A stretch of DNA of 51,997 nucleotides from CAYWPG01 sp964460035 (GCA_964460035.1 CAYWPG010000027.1:1-51997); one strand, 5' to 3'; positions 31,339 to 40,401 are shown, numbered from the stretch's first letter. The notes: generated by a model from the sequence alone, not told the origin. Translations and numbers: made by a program.

Positions 31339-32609
31339 TTAGAAGGTCAACGAAAGGGATATGGACACCGGGTCGTCCTTGATAGACCTTGGCTCGCTGC
31401 CGTCAGCCCGCATGACACGGACTACAGGACGGAGGATTTCAAGGTCAAAGTCGATAAGAGCGATGGTGTCGCCCGTGCGCGAGAGAGCCACGGCCGGCGC
31501 TGATGCCGACCATCCCGGACCATCCTCCGAGTAATTCTCCCAGATCAGTCCTGGATTACCCAGGTCGGCCAAATCCAGCAGATACAGGCGGCTAATGGAT
31601 TCATTCTCGTCCTCGTCGATGATCTCTTCGGTAGCTGCTGCCACGAACCGGCCGTCGCCGCTCAGGCTCCAGGCCCTGAGCTCGCCTTCCAGCCACTGCC
31701 CCAACCAGTGAGTCTGATCGGCTGCAAGGTCGGTAACGTGCAGCTGATCCCCTTCCGCTCCTGTGCGCTTAGCACGGTAGGCGATCTTGCTGCCATCGTC
31801 CGACAATGCGATGCCGCAACGCAGCGTTGTGTCGGGGTAGCCGACGACCTCTTCGATCTGGGGATCGATGAGGGCTATGCGCTCAGGCAGGGCGCCGTTG
31901 TCGATACGATAGAGATCGCCATCGGAGTAGACGACGATTCGCATCCCATTGCCGCTGATGCGCGGACAGTGCAGATCGCTCAAACCCTCCGCAACGCGCT
32001 GTGGCTGCGCATCGCCAATGTTCCAGGTGGCGACGCCTTGGCTGACCAGCGTGCCGAGGATCCCTTCGCCTTGCGGCGAAGGCTCATGAATGGAGTCGAT
32101 GAAGACCACCGTGAGCCCATCTGCTGTAATGGAGCTATAACGAGCATCGCGCAAATTCCCGTTACCGTCTTCAGTGGGCACGGTGTGGGCGGTGTTCGAC
32201 TGCAGATCATGGATCCGGACCTGGGCGGCTTTCTGAGGGGAGCCTGGCAGCAAAGCGAGACCTTCCTGGAATGTGTAAGTGACTGCCTCGCCGCTGGCGC
32301 TCAAGGCGGGATAGTTGAAGTTGTAAGTGGCGTCTTTAGGGGCGTCTTGGCGGAGCACGAACTTGCTGCCGGCCATGTCCCACACTCGCAAGTGTCGGCT
32401 CGCGAACCCCGAGACCGCGCTCCACGCCAAGCGACCGGTATAGCCGCTGGTGTTGCCGCCAATGTCCGTTGTGGGCGGCGTGTCCGGGATGCCGTTGCCA
32501 CCACACCGCCGCCTCCGCCTCCACCTCCACCTCCACCGCCTCCACAGGCACTCACGGCGAGGGTGAGCAGGCAGGTCACAATCATTCGAAATGCTGCATT
32601 GGATGACAT
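31339..32609 (-). pseudogene. Beta-propeller lipoprotein gene, frameshifted in a glycine-codon repeat
   Basis: A reverse frame starts at 32609 (MSSNAAFRMIVTCL) with a lipobox VSAC and runs into 13 glycine codons, then becomes meaningless. The second frame carries the bulk of the protein. It reads back to GGNGIPDTPPTTDIGG and continues through RLAWSAVSGF to the stop at 31339. The two join if the reading shifts by one base (or two extra bases are removed) at about 32497-32510, where GGTGTGGTGGC interrupts the regular GGN repeat. The product would be about 420 residues: a lipid anchor, a Gly linker and a WD40/TolB-like propeller with repeats such as ALSDDGSKIAYRAKR and SLSGDGRFVAAATEE. It could be a real inactivation, a switchable state or a sequencing error. 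Function unknown. Confidence 0.75.
32505..32543 (-). repeat. GGN triplet repeat encoding polyglycine
   Basis: Thirteen consecutive glycine codons (GGA, GGC and GGT mixed) lie directly after the lipobox cysteine. The tract is prone to slippage and the frameshift of the surrounding gene lies at its 3' end. Confidence 0.85.
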
Positions 32610-33012
32610 GAGCGTCTCCCTATTGTGCGCAATGGACAGGACCTACGCTTGTGTCGCTGCGGAGAGCGGGCGCTGGCATAGGTCGCGGCTGCCACTTTTC
32701 CACTGTCCACCTTTCAGTTGCCATACAAGCGAGCAGTTGCCAGCTTGATTTCGTGCCGCGTTGAGGAGGTGATTCCGCGGGGCGTGGCCGTGGCAGTGGT
32801 GAAGGTTCTTTAAAGTTCGGTAGGTGAGACTGAGATTCGCGGCCGGGGCCGTTCCCACGGTGTACTGGCCCAACAGGGGAGGCGGCTTCTGTGGGAACGC
32901 GCCCTTGGGCGCGAAGAGACTTTTTCGGAATCAGGGGAGGAGGCAGAGGATTGGCGGCCAGCGGCCGCCCCCGCAGAGCTTGCTCCTGCGCGCCTGATAC
33001 GGGAGCGAGCAA
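32610..33012. other. Intergenic region with a REP-like pair
   Basis: This 403-base region contains the paired REP-like elements at 32837-32914. No gene is supported; the frame open on the reverse strand across it translates the repeats. Confidence 0.5.
32837..32914. repeat. REP-like elements in inverted pair (BIME-like)
   Basis: GTGGGAACGCGCCC...GGGCGCG (32891-32913, forward) contains the stem CGCGCCC/GGGCGCG. A related copy lies in reverse orientation at 32837-32858, reading GTGGGAACGGCCCCGGCCGC. The shared GTGGGAACG head followed by a GC-rich palindrome is the layout of gammaproteobacterial REP sequences. Confidence 0.55.
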
Positions 33013-33582
33013 TCAGCTTGCCGTGCTGCGCACGCGCAGCATTCGCCGCAGCTCGGCGTTGCTGGCAACCGTGCCGATGGATTGTTTCAGGTATCTCATG
33101 GATTCGTGGTGGAACTCATCGTCGTACGAGGAAATGGCCTCTTCGGCAAGCAGCACATGGAAGTCGCGTTGATACGCGTCTATAGCGGTGGCGCGGACGC
33201 AGGCCTGCGTGTTGACGCCGCAAATCACTGTATGCGTGCAGTTCATCTCGGCCAGCTTCTGGGCCAGATCGGTTCCGAAGAATGCGCTATAGCGCTTCTT
33301 CACGATCTCGTGGTCGTGGGGTTGGCGATCGAGTTCGGCAAGCAACTGACAGCCCTCTGTGCCCCGAATGGTTACGCGCCGGCCGGTCCGACGCATGGAC
33401 AAGAACGCATCGCTCAAGTCGGGTTCGAACTCCTGCCGGATCCAGACGATGGGCGCCGAGATTTCCCGCGCAAGCCCGGCCAACTCGTTCGCAGCACGTA
33501 CCAGCGATTTTCTTCGGGTTGAAAGCGGCGGCGTCAGAAAGAAATCCTCGAGCAGATCGACGAAAAGAAATACCGGGGTCAC
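33013..33582 (-). CDS. Isochorismatase-family cysteine hydrolase
   Basis: The 189-residue cytoplasmic protein has the family triad: Asp9 in LFVDLLEDFF, Lys95 or Lys96 in IVKKRYSAF, and Cys128 in CGVNTQACVRATA with the usual non-prolyl cis peptide. Members hydrolyse amides or vinyl ethers (nicotinamide, ureidoacrylate, isochorismate); the substrate here cannot be read from sequence. The start is a GTG at 33582 with CAGGAGA about ten bases upstream. It lies alone, 140 bases upstream of the 3' end of nothing on its own strand except the DUF421 gene start further right. Confidence 0.88.
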   Translation of the reverse strand: MTPVFLFVDLLEDFFLTPPLSTRRKSLVRAANELAGLAREISAPIVWIRQEFEPDLSDAFLSMRRTGRRVTIRGTEGCQLLAELDRQPHDHEIVKKRYSAFFGTDLAQKLAEMNCTHTVICGVNTQACVRATAIDAYQRDFHVLLAEEAISSYDDEFHHESMRYLKQSIGTVASNAELRRMLRVRSTAS

Positions 33583-33722
33583 TGGAACGGGTCTCCTGGA
33601 TTGAGTCGTTGGGCGGGCGCTCTGTGGCGCTGCGGGCAGTAGCTTAGGCCGTGACTGGCGCGCACGCTTCCTGCGCTGGCCGCTCTTGCCCTCCGAACGG
33701 TTACCGGCGCTGGCTCGTCTTC

Positions 33723-34247
33723 TCAGCCCTGTAAGTTCGGCGGTTTGCCTGCGTGCTTGTTATTGCCGATGACGGTTATCTTGCCTTCTCCTTCTATATA
33801 AGCCGATTTGACCTCTTGTAGGTCGTCCACACCCTGCTCGCGCAAGTGCTCCATCAGCTCTTCTTCCGTGATGAACTCCCGCCGCAGGTTACGGCGCAAG
33901 AGCTCGCCGTTGCGCACCACTTGCAGCGGCGGCGCGGAAACCAGGCGCTCTATGAAGGGGACGTAAAAACTGAGCAGATTGATCAGATAGTTCCATCCCA
34001 TCAAGGTCGCGATCATTATTGCACCGGCGGTAACAGAGGTGTAACCGCCCATGGTGTTCGCGGCCGCATTCGCGATCAGGAGCAATAGGACCAAATCCAT
34101 CATAGCCAGCTCGCCGCCTGTGCGGCGGGGCATGAAGCGCATGAAGAGGAGGATGCCGAAATAAAGAGCGGTTCCTCGCGCGATAAGCTCCAGAACGGGA
34201 GTCTCCACGGCGAAGATATGTAACCATCCATCAGCCAATAGTTCCAT
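33723..34247 (-). CDS. DUF421 (YetF/YcaP-type) membrane protein
   Basis: The 174-residue protein has three N-terminal membrane segments (GTALYFGILLFMRFM, LVLLLLIANAAANTMGG, GAIMIATLMGWNYLINLLSF) with the family motif RFMPRRTGGELAMMD. A cytoplasmic YetF-like domain follows (PPLQVVRNGELLRRNLRREF, ITEEELMEHLREQGV, EVKSAYIEGEGKITVI). The function of the family is not established; some members are linked to spore or envelope properties. It is preceded on its strand by a 390-base gap and the livF stop, so it may be separately transcribed. Confidence 0.88.
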   Translation of the reverse strand: MELLADGWLHIFAVETPVLELIARGTALYFGILLFMRFMPRRTGGELAMMDLVLLLLIANAAANTMGGYTSVTAGAIMIATLMGWNYLINLLSFYVPFIERLVSAPPLQVVRNGELLRRNLRREFITEEELMEHLREQGVDDLQEVKSAYIEGEGKITVIGNNKHAGKPPNLQG

Positions 34248-34640
34248 GCCTCGCTCGTTACGATGAAGGCGGCGCGTGTTCCCGGCGCTTCACAAACGAC
34301 CGTGTCCGCAGCGTGGCTGCCGGGTCCTATTGGGCTGATGGTGGCGGTCGCGGCGCCGTACTCAAGGTAAGCCGGCAGGTGTACTCGAGGGCGCCGCCCA
34401 ACCGGCGACGAGGAGCTTGGGGCGTGTGGTCTCGCAGGTTCCGGCGCCTGCGAGATCGATGCGGCATCCGCGCTGGTCGGCGTCACCGCGATAGCATGCC
34501 GCGCGGCCAGGGGAGTTCGATTCGATGGACGACATAGGCCGAGCCGCCATAGCATGGCCGGCACCCGTGGACGCCGTTCAGGGTGCCGGCCATGGACTAG
34601 CGCAACGGACGCTACGGCAACATCGCCTGCGAGGTGGTCC
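34248..34640. other. Intergenic region between DUF421 and livF genes
   Basis: No gene is supported in 393 bases. It contains a long stem-loop near the livF end (34553-34594) and must hold the promoter for the DUF421 gene. Confidence 0.45.
34553..34594 (-). terminator. Stem-loop downstream of the livF operon
   Basis: CATGGCCGGCACCC (34553-34566) and GGGTGCCGGCCATG (34581-34594) are perfect 14-base arms around a 14-base loop, starting 47 bases after the livF stop. No T tract follows, so termination or 3' protection is likely but unproven. Confidence 0.5.
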
Positions 34641-35399
34641 CTAAATCCCCAGATAGCTCTCCCGCAGCGTTTCGTCTTCGGTCAGCGCGTCCGGCTCTCC
34701 CTCGGCAACGACACGGCCTTGCGAGAGCACGTACGCCCGGTTCGCAAGGTCGAACGCGCGGGTGACCTCCTGCTCCACCAGCAGAATGGCGATCCCCTCC
34801 CGCTCGCGGATTTGGGCGATGGCCTCGAACACCTCCTCGCGCACTTTGGGCGACAGGCCGATAGACGGCTCGTCGATGCAAAGCATCTTCGGCTTGGTCA
34901 TCAGGGCGCGGCCGATGGCGAGCATTTGCTGCTCGCCGCCGGACATGGTGCCGGAGACCTGTTTCTGGCGCTCGCGCAGGCGCGGGAAGAGCTGGAACAC
35001 TTCCTCCAGCCGCTGCTCGCGCTCATGCTTGTTCCAAGCCAGGTAGGCACCGGCGTTCAGGTTGTCCAGCACGCTCAGCTCACGGAACGGGCGCCGCCGC
35101 TCCGGGCAATGGGTCAGGCCGAGCTTGACGATGTCCTGCGAGGGAATGTTGTGGATCGGCTGACCGTCGAAGATGACTTCTCCCTCTTGTACGATGTCGC
35201 CGTGCGTCCCGCGGGTGGTGTCCCGCTCCCAGCGCACCAGTCCCGTGATGGCCCGAAGCAGCGTGGACTTGCCGGCGCCGTTGGGACCTACCACGGCAAC
35301 GAGTTCATCGCGGCCTACGGTGAGCGAGACGTCCTGCAGCAGCACCGCCCGGTCATAACGTACGGCCAGGTTTCTGACTTCAAGAAGCGGCGCTGACAT
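34641..35399 (-). CDS. livF: Branched-chain amino acid-type ABC transporter ATPase LivF
   Basis: The 252-residue cytoplasmic ATPase has Walker A GPNGAGKST, the LivF-type signature VSGTMSGGEQQMLAIGRALM, Walker B MLCIDEPSIGLSP and the switch His replaced-region LLVEQEV. The C terminus (GYL/SYLGI) is typical of LivF. The start at 35399 (MSAPLLEVRN) overlaps the end of livG by 20 bases, which argues for translational coupling. Together with LivG it would drive a LivHM-type permease; the nearest one in the window is at 8.2-10.1 kb. Confidence 0.93.
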   Translation of the reverse strand: MSAPLLEVRNLAVRYDRAVLLQDVSLTVGRDELVAVVGPNGAGKSTLLRAITGLVRWERDTTRGTHGDIVQEGEVIFDGQPIHNIPSQDIVKLGLTHCPERRRPFRELSVLDNLNAGAYLAWNKHEREQRLEEVFQLFPRLRERQKQVSGTMSGGEQQMLAIGRALMTKPKMLCIDEPSIGLSPKVREEVFEAIAQIREREGIAILLVEQEVTRAFDLANRAYVLSQGRVVAEGEPDALTEDETLRESYLGI

Positions 35400-36162
35400 C
35401 ACTGCTACCCCCCAGATACGCTTCGATGACCCGCGGATCGCGGACGACTTCTTCCGGCGATCCCTGCGTGAGCACTTCGCCGAAGTTGATAACGATGACA
35501 CGGTCGACGATGGACATCAGCTCCTTGAGCTTGTGCTCGATGATGAGCATGGCCGGTCCTTCGCTGTGCAGGCGGCCAAAGCGTCCGCCCTTGTGCAGGC
35601 GGCGAATCGACTTGGCGAGCAGGCCGGCCTCGGCGGAGTTCATGCCGCCGAAGGGCTCGTCGAGCAGCAGGAGCTCAGGTTCCGTGGCGATAGCCTTGGC
35701 GATTTCCAAGCGCTTGAGATCGCCCTGCGAAAGACGCGAGGCGGGCTCCAGCGCCATGTCGGAGATACCGACGAACTCAAGCGCGTCCATGGCCTTGGCT
35801 TCGATGCGCTTGACCCATTCGCCGCTGTGACGCGCACGCGGCCCCATGCAGGCCACCATGACGTTGGCGATGATGGGCAGATTGCGGAACGGCCGGGTGT
35901 TCTGGAACGTGCCGGCTATGCCCTGGTTGACTACATCCCAGGGCTTGAGGCCGGTGATGTCCCGGCCTTTGAAGCGGATGGTGCCGGTATCGGGCTTGAG
36001 CAGCTTGGTGATCAGCCGCAGCAAGGTCGTCTTGCCGGCGCCGTTGGGCCCGATGATGCCTACTACCTCGTCGCGGCGGATCTGGAAACTGACGTTGTTG
36101 ACAGCTGTCAGGCCGCCAAAGCGCTTGGTGAGGCCGTTGACCTCGAAGAATGCCTCACTCAT
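35380..36162 (-). CDS. livG: Branched-chain amino acid-type ABC transporter ATPase LivG
   Basis: The 260-residue ATPase has Walker A GPNGAGKTT, the LivG hallmark GIAGTFQNTRPF, the signature LSQGDLKRLEIAKAIA (Gln where Gly or Tyr is more usual in LSxGxxRR), and Walker B LLLLDEPFGGMN. The C terminus reads VINFGEVLTQGSPEEVVRDPRVIEAYLG. An insert (KGGRFGRLHSEG) after the Walker B region is not found in typical LivG. Its ATG overlaps the ligase stop as TAATG and its end overlaps livF, so the three genes form one operon. Confidence 0.93.
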   Translation of the reverse strand: MSEAFFEVNGLTKRFGGLTAVNNVSFQIRRDEVVGIIGPNGAGKTTLLRLITKLLKPDTGTIRFKGRDITGLKPWDVVNQGIAGTFQNTRPFRNLPIIANVMVACMGPRARHSGEWVKRIEAKAMDALEFVGISDMALEPASRLSQGDLKRLEIAKAIATEPELLLLDEPFGGMNSAEAGLLAKSIRRLHKGGRFGRLHSEGPAMLIIEHKLKELMSIVDRVIVINFGEVLTQGSPEEVVRDPRVIEAYLGGSSDVSAAS

Positions 36163-37877
36163 TACTTGGCCTCCTCGGACTCTTCACGCAGCTCACGACG
36201 CGAGACCTTGCCGACGTCGGTCTTCGGCAGCTCGCCACGGAACTCGATGAACTTCGGCACCTTGTAAGGGGCAAGATGCTGCGCCAAGTACTCGCGCAGC
36301 TCCTCTTCGCTGACCTTGCCGCGCGCTTCCGGCTGCAAGACCACTACGGCCTTGATTTGCTCGCCCACGGCTGGGTCCGGCACGCCGACCACGCCGGCGG
36401 CTTTCACCTTCTCGTGCTTGTAGAGCACTTCTTCGATGTGCTTGGCGAAGATCGAGTAACCCTTGTGCTTGATCAGATCCTTGCGGCGGTCGACGTAGTG
36501 GAAGTAGCCCTCTTCGTCCATGCGCACCATGTCGCCCGTGCGCAGCCAGCGGCGACCGGCGATCTCGACCAGCGTCTTCTTCGTTTCTTCTTCGTTCTTC
36601 CAGTAGCCCAGCATGACGTTGGGGCCGCTCATCAGCAGCTCGCCCACCTCGCCGACCGGTAGAAACTCCTCGGAGTCCGGATCGGCCACAGCCGCATACA
36701 GGCCCGGCAATGGCACGCCGAACGAGCCGGTCTTGGGACGGTGGAGCGGGTTGACGTGGCTGGCCGCGCAGGACTCGCTCAGCCCGTAGCCTTCGATAAT
36801 TTGAGTGCCGGTGCGCTGTTTCCAGCCATCGATGGTGGACTGGTGCAGGGTGTCGGCGCCGCAGAGGACGAGCTTGAGGCGCTTCCAGTTCACCTTATGC
36901 GTGTCCTTGTGGTCCTTGAGATAGTCGTACAGCGTGGGGATACCGTAGAAGGCCGTGACCTGGTAATCCTCCATCGCTTGCAGGATGCTCTCGGTATCGG
37001 CGGTGGTGAACAGCACTAGCGTATGACCGCCGGTGAGCCCGCCGAGCATGATCACGACCTGCCCGTAGATGTGATAGAACGGGAGGAACGCCAGCAGCGT
37101 CTCGCGGCCTTCGCGGAATACGTAGGTCAGCGTCTCGCCTTGAGCGCGTGCGGCCACCAGATTGTAGTGGGAGAGCATCACGCCCTTGGGGTTGCCCGTG
37201 GTGCCTCCGGTGTAGGGGAGCACCGCCAGGTCGCGGGTGGGGTCTATATCGACGGCCGGGGGCGGCGTGCTGGACTGCTTGGCCAACAGCTCCTTGAAGG
37301 AGTGGACACCATTGCCCGTGGGCACTTTCGCCTGCGCGCCGGCCGCACCGGGCAGGAACCGCGCCAAGGGGCTGGCGGTGAGCAGGCGCTTGAGGGCCGG
37401 CAGGTAGTCGGCCACCGCGGTAATGACCACCGCGTCCAGCTTCACGCCGCTCTTTTCTACTTTGTCGTAAAGAATGTCCTGGCAGATGACTATGCGCGCG
37501 CCGCTGTTTTCCAGCTGGTGGCGGATTTCCGAGCTGGTGTAAACGGGGCTGATCGGCGTAACTATCGCCCCCAGGCGCAGAGTCGCGAAGTAAGAGATGA
37601 TGAACTGCGGACTGTTCAGCAAGTAGAGCGCGACGGTATCGCCCTTGCCGATCCCCAGCTGCTTGAGCGCATTCGCGCAGCGATTGACGTCATCGGCGAG
37701 CGCTCGGTAGCTGATCTTCTTGCCGTAGAAGATCAAAGCGGTTTTCGAGGCGAACTTCTCGCAGGCTTCGTCGAAGACCTGGGTGAGCGTCTTGTTCGGA
37801 ACCTCTACGTCCTTGGGCGCTTCCGGGTCGTAGTATTGGAGCCAAGGCCTGCTCTCGTATGCCGCTAGGTTATCCAT
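36162..37877 (-). CDS. AMP-dependent acyl-CoA ligase (long-chain fatty acid-CoA ligase-like)
   Basis: The 571-residue cytoplasmic enzyme has the adenylation motif LPYTGGTTGNPKGVM, the acyl-adenylate motif YGLSESCAASHVNP, the hinge RWLRTGDMVRMDEEGYFHYVDR-type block and the C-terminal catalytic PKTDVGKVSRRELRE (lysine). It would form acyl-CoA from a carboxylic acid, ATP and CoA. The start at 37877 has GGAGGAG upstream. It leads the livG-livF operon. Acyl-CoA ligases next to Liv-type ABC genes are a recurrent pairing in proteobacteria and suggest that the transporter imports a carboxylic or fatty acid that is activated on entry. That is inference. Confidence 0.92.
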   Translation of the reverse strand: MDNLAAYESRPWLQYYDPEAPKDVEVPNKTLTQVFDEACEKFASKTALIFYGKKISYRALADDVNRCANALKQLGIGKGDTVALYLLNSPQFIISYFATLRLGAIVTPISPVYTSSEIRHQLENSGARIVICQDILYDKVEKSGVKLDAVVITAVADYLPALKRLLTASPLARFLPGAAGAQAKVPTGNGVHSFKELLAKQSSTPPPAVDIDPTRDLAVLPYTGGTTGNPKGVMLSHYNLVAARAQGETLTYVFREGRETLLAFLPFYHIYGQVVIMLGGLTGGHTLVLFTTADTESILQAMEDYQVTAFYGIPTLYDYLKDHKDTHKVNWKRLKLVLCGADTLHQSTIDGWKQRTGTQIIEGYGLSESCAASHVNPLHRPKTGSFGVPLPGLYAAVADPDSEEFLPVGEVGELLMSGPNVMLGYWKNEEETKKTLVEIAGRRWLRTGDMVRMDEEGYFHYVDRRKDLIKHKGYSIFAKHIEEVLYKHEKVKAAGVVGVPDPAVGEQIKAVVVLQPEARGKVSEEELREYLAQHLAPYKVPKFIEFRGELPKTDVGKVSRRELREESEEAK

Positions 37878-38405
37878 TAATCTCCTCCGCCTAACGGGGC
37901 CGGAGGCCCCGCTGTCTTTCTTGTTACTCAGCCCGTTCAGCGAACGGATTTTCAAAACGGCACCGGGCCGCCCGAACGGCATTCATGTCGCGGGCCGGCT
38001 ACGGCTGACGCGACAGTCCGAAGAGCCCTCACCGCATGCCGCCGCTTGAAGAGGGCAGCGCGAGGTATGGCAGCCGTTGAAAAGTACTTATTTTGTTCTT
38101 GTTCAACCGAGCGAGCCGCGGCGCTATTTATTATGCTCAAGGCGACTCGTGCCATGGACCGTTCGTTCGTGTACCGCTTGCTCGACTGCCGGCAGCGAAG
38201 CTTTCGGCAGCCTGACATAAGGGTAGCCGAATCCGCGCATTTGGGAAGGTGTTATTTCGTCAACTTTTCTTTCCAGGGCGTTTTTGTGCGCTTCGGGCCC
38301 ATTTGGGGCCCGCGGCACGCGTGCGGGCGGCAAGGCGGAATACGGCAAGCGCAGCGTATAGCGGCAGCCGTTCAAGTCCGGGAAGGGGCCTATTGCAGCG
38401 TTCTG
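37878..38405. other. Intergenic region upstream of the ligase-livGF operon
   Basis: This 528-base gap carries the promoter of the ligase operon and lies after the panE stop. An AT-rich stretch (AAAGTACTTATTTTGTTCTTG near 38078-38103) is the most promoter-like part. I see no gene or named regulatory element. Confidence 0.4.
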
Positions 38406-39320
38406 TTAGAGGCTGCCGGCGCTGGAATCGGCAGACATTGCGGACGCTATTTCCCGGCCGATCGCGTCGTGCGCGGGAGTGGGCACGCCAAGCTCGCGTC
38501 CCAACCGCGATAAGTAGCCGTTAATGTAGTCTATCTCCAGGCGTCGGCCGGCATGAGCGTCCTGGTACATGGACGAGTAGTTCGCCGCGGTGGCACGGGC
38601 GACTTGCTCCGCCACCGCTAATGCCGGTTCTTCGAAGCGATAGCCGGCGGCGGCCAGCACGGCGTCGGTCTCCATCCCCAGAGCCGCCATTCGGCGGTAG
38701 GCGGCGGGGTTCGCCAGCAGCTCGCCGTTACGGCAGCGGTACAGTACCGTGAGCGGATTGATCAGCGCGTTGACGCGCAGTTTGTTGGCAAGATGCCATT
38801 CTATGGGTTCGGCCGTTTCGGCGGCGAGCCCGGCCGCCTTGAACAGCGCCGTCCAGTCGTGCGCGGCGCCCTGAAGCCGGCCGATGCGGGTGATGCCGCG
38901 GCCAGCATGGACAACCGTATCGGGGGCGGGCCGGTAAGCCCCTTCGGTGGAGCTGGCGGCGTAAACGGATAGCTCGGGGAAAGCGGCGGCTACCGCCTGC
39001 TGACTGCCCATCCCGTTTTGCATGAGCAGAATGCGCGTATCGGTTGCCAGACAGCGGCGTACCGATTCCACCGCGGCAGCGGCGTCGTAGGCCTTGGTGC
39101 ATACGATCAGCTGGCGGATAGGCGCGGTGGCGAGGTCCGTGCCCACTTGCTCGAGCAGGCACCGCTCGCGCCGTTCCTTGTCCTGCAAAGCGAGTTCCAG
39201 CGTGCTCCGGGCGGTGCCGGCACGCCGCAGCAGCACCACCGGCAGCAAGCGTTGCAGATGGCCGGCCAGCAACAGGCCCATGCTGCCGGCGCCGAGAATA
39301 TGTAGGGTAGGGTGTTGCAT
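38406..39320 (-). CDS. panE: 2-dehydropantoate 2-reductase (ketopantoate reductase) family protein
   Basis: The 304-residue protein starts with the NADPH-binding motif LHILGAGSMGLLLAGHL. The catalytic lysine is in HLANKLRVNALINPLTVLY, and the C-terminal helical domain has the family block SSMYQDAHAGRRLEIDYINGYLSRLG. It reduces ketopantoate to pantoate for pantothenate and CoA synthesis. Other members reduce related 2-keto acids, so the symbol is moderately certain. It is divergent from the NodI-type ATPase gene, 79 bases away. Confidence 0.88.
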   Translation of the reverse strand: MQHPTLHILGAGSMGLLLAGHLQRLLPVVLLRRAGTARSTLELALQDKERRERCLLEQVGTDLATAPIRQLIVCTKAYDAAAAVESVRRCLATDTRILLMQNGMGSQQAVAAAFPELSVYAASSTEGAYRPAPDTVVHAGRGITRIGRLQGAAHDWTALFKAAGLAAETAEPIEWHLANKLRVNALINPLTVLYRCRNGELLANPAAYRRMAALGMETDAVLAAAGYRFEEPALAVAEQVARATAANYSSMYQDAHAGRRLEIDYINGYLSRLGRELGVPTPAHDAIGREIASAMSADSSAGSL

Positions 39321-39399
39321 GACGCGATTATGGGCGTTGCCGAGGCCGTAGTTAATGGTCCGGATGTGGCGATATGCTCGTTAGAGGATGCTATGACGA

Positions 39400-40383
39400 A
39401 TGCGGGAAAACAGTGAACTTATGAAAGCAGGCGCCCCCTATTGCTCGTCCGGCACGGCCGCGGCTCAGCGCGAATCCATTGTGCGCGTACGCGGGCTGAC
39501 CAAGACCTACGGCAGCCAGACAGTGGTCGACGGCATAGACTTGGACATTCGCCCTGGAGAATGTTTCGGCTTGCTGGGGCCGAACGGGGCGGGCAAAACC
39601 ACCACGTTGCGGATGTTGATGGGGTTCACGCCCCCTAGCGCAGGCAGCATAGAAGTGCTGGGCATGCCCGTGCCGGCGCAGGCGCGGCAGATGCGGCAGC
39701 GGGCCGGGGTGGTGCCGCAGTTCGATAACCTGGATCCGGACTTCACCGTGCTCGAGAACCTGCAGACCTACGCGAGCTACTTCGGGCTGCGCGGCCGTTG
39801 GCTGGAGCAGCGGTTGCAGGCGCTGCTGGAGTTCGCCCAGCTCACGGAGCGGGCCGCGGCGCCCATTCAGGCGCTCTCGGGAGGGATGAAGCGGCGGCTG
39901 ACACTGGCGCGGGCGCTGGTCAACGACCCCGCCCTGCTGGTGCTGGACGAGCCGACCACGGGCCTGGATCCGCAGGCGCGGCAACACATCTGGGAGCGGA
40001 TGCACCGGCTGATCAACGAAGGGCGCACCTTGATTCTGACCACGCATTACATGGAAGAGGCCGAGCGGCTATGCGACCGCGCGGCGATCATGGAGGCGGG
40101 ACGGGTGGTCGCCTGCGATAGCCCGGCGGCGCTGATCCGCACCCATATCGAGCCTAATGTTGCCGAGTTGCGGGGACATGCGGCCAATCAGTGGCTCGCG
40201 CAGCCTCGCGACACCGATGGCGTGCGCATAGAGCATGTGGGCGAGACGGTGCTGATTTACGGGCATGAGGGCGAGCGAGTGCGCCAGGTTGCCGCGGCAG
40301 CGGTGGGGGAGCGTTATCTGTTCCGGCCGGCCAATTTGGAAGACGTGTTTCTCAAGCTGACCGGGCGCGCCTTGCGCGACTGA
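39400..40383 (+). CDS. ABC exporter ATPase, NodI/YadG type
   Basis: The 327-residue protein has Walker A GPNGAGKTTTLRMLMG, the NodI-type stretch VVPQFDNLDPDFTVLENL, the signature LSGGMKRRLTLARALVNDP, Walker B LLVLDEPTTGLDP and the switch TTHYMEEAERLCDR. A C-terminal DrrA-like extension follows (about 230-327). The start may be 39400 or 39421 (MKAGAPY); neither has a clear ribosome site. The gene is followed after 18 bases by its permease. In rhizobia NodIJ export Nod factors, but this subfamily is widespread and the substrate here is unknown. Confidence 0.9.
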   Translation: MRENSELMKAGAPYCSSGTAAAQRESIVRVRGLTKTYGSQTVVDGIDLDIRPGECFGLLGPNGAGKTTTLRMLMGFTPPSAGSIEVLGMPVPAQARQMRQRAGVVPQFDNLDPDFTVLENLQTYASYFGLRGRWLEQRLQALLEFAQLTERAAAPIQALSGGMKRRLTLARALVNDPALLVLDEPTTGLDPQARQHIWERMHRLINEGRTLILTTHYMEEAERLCDRAAIMEAGRVVACDSPAALIRTHIEPNVAELRGHAANQWLAQPRDTDGVRIEHVGETVLIYGHEGERVRQVAAAAVGERYLFRPANLEDVFLKLTGRALRD

Positions 40384-40401
40384 TGCAATAGGGACAATCC
40401 G

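Noticed and set aside
32620..33012. Reverse frame of 130 codons between the propeller and isochorismatase genes
   Set aside because: It translates the REP-like repeats (GRVPTEAASPV-type peptide), a common artefact of such elements.
33421..33436. tRNA T-loop-like GGTTCGAACTCC
   Set aside because: It lies inside the isochorismatase-family gene and no acceptor or anticodon stem can be formed around it.
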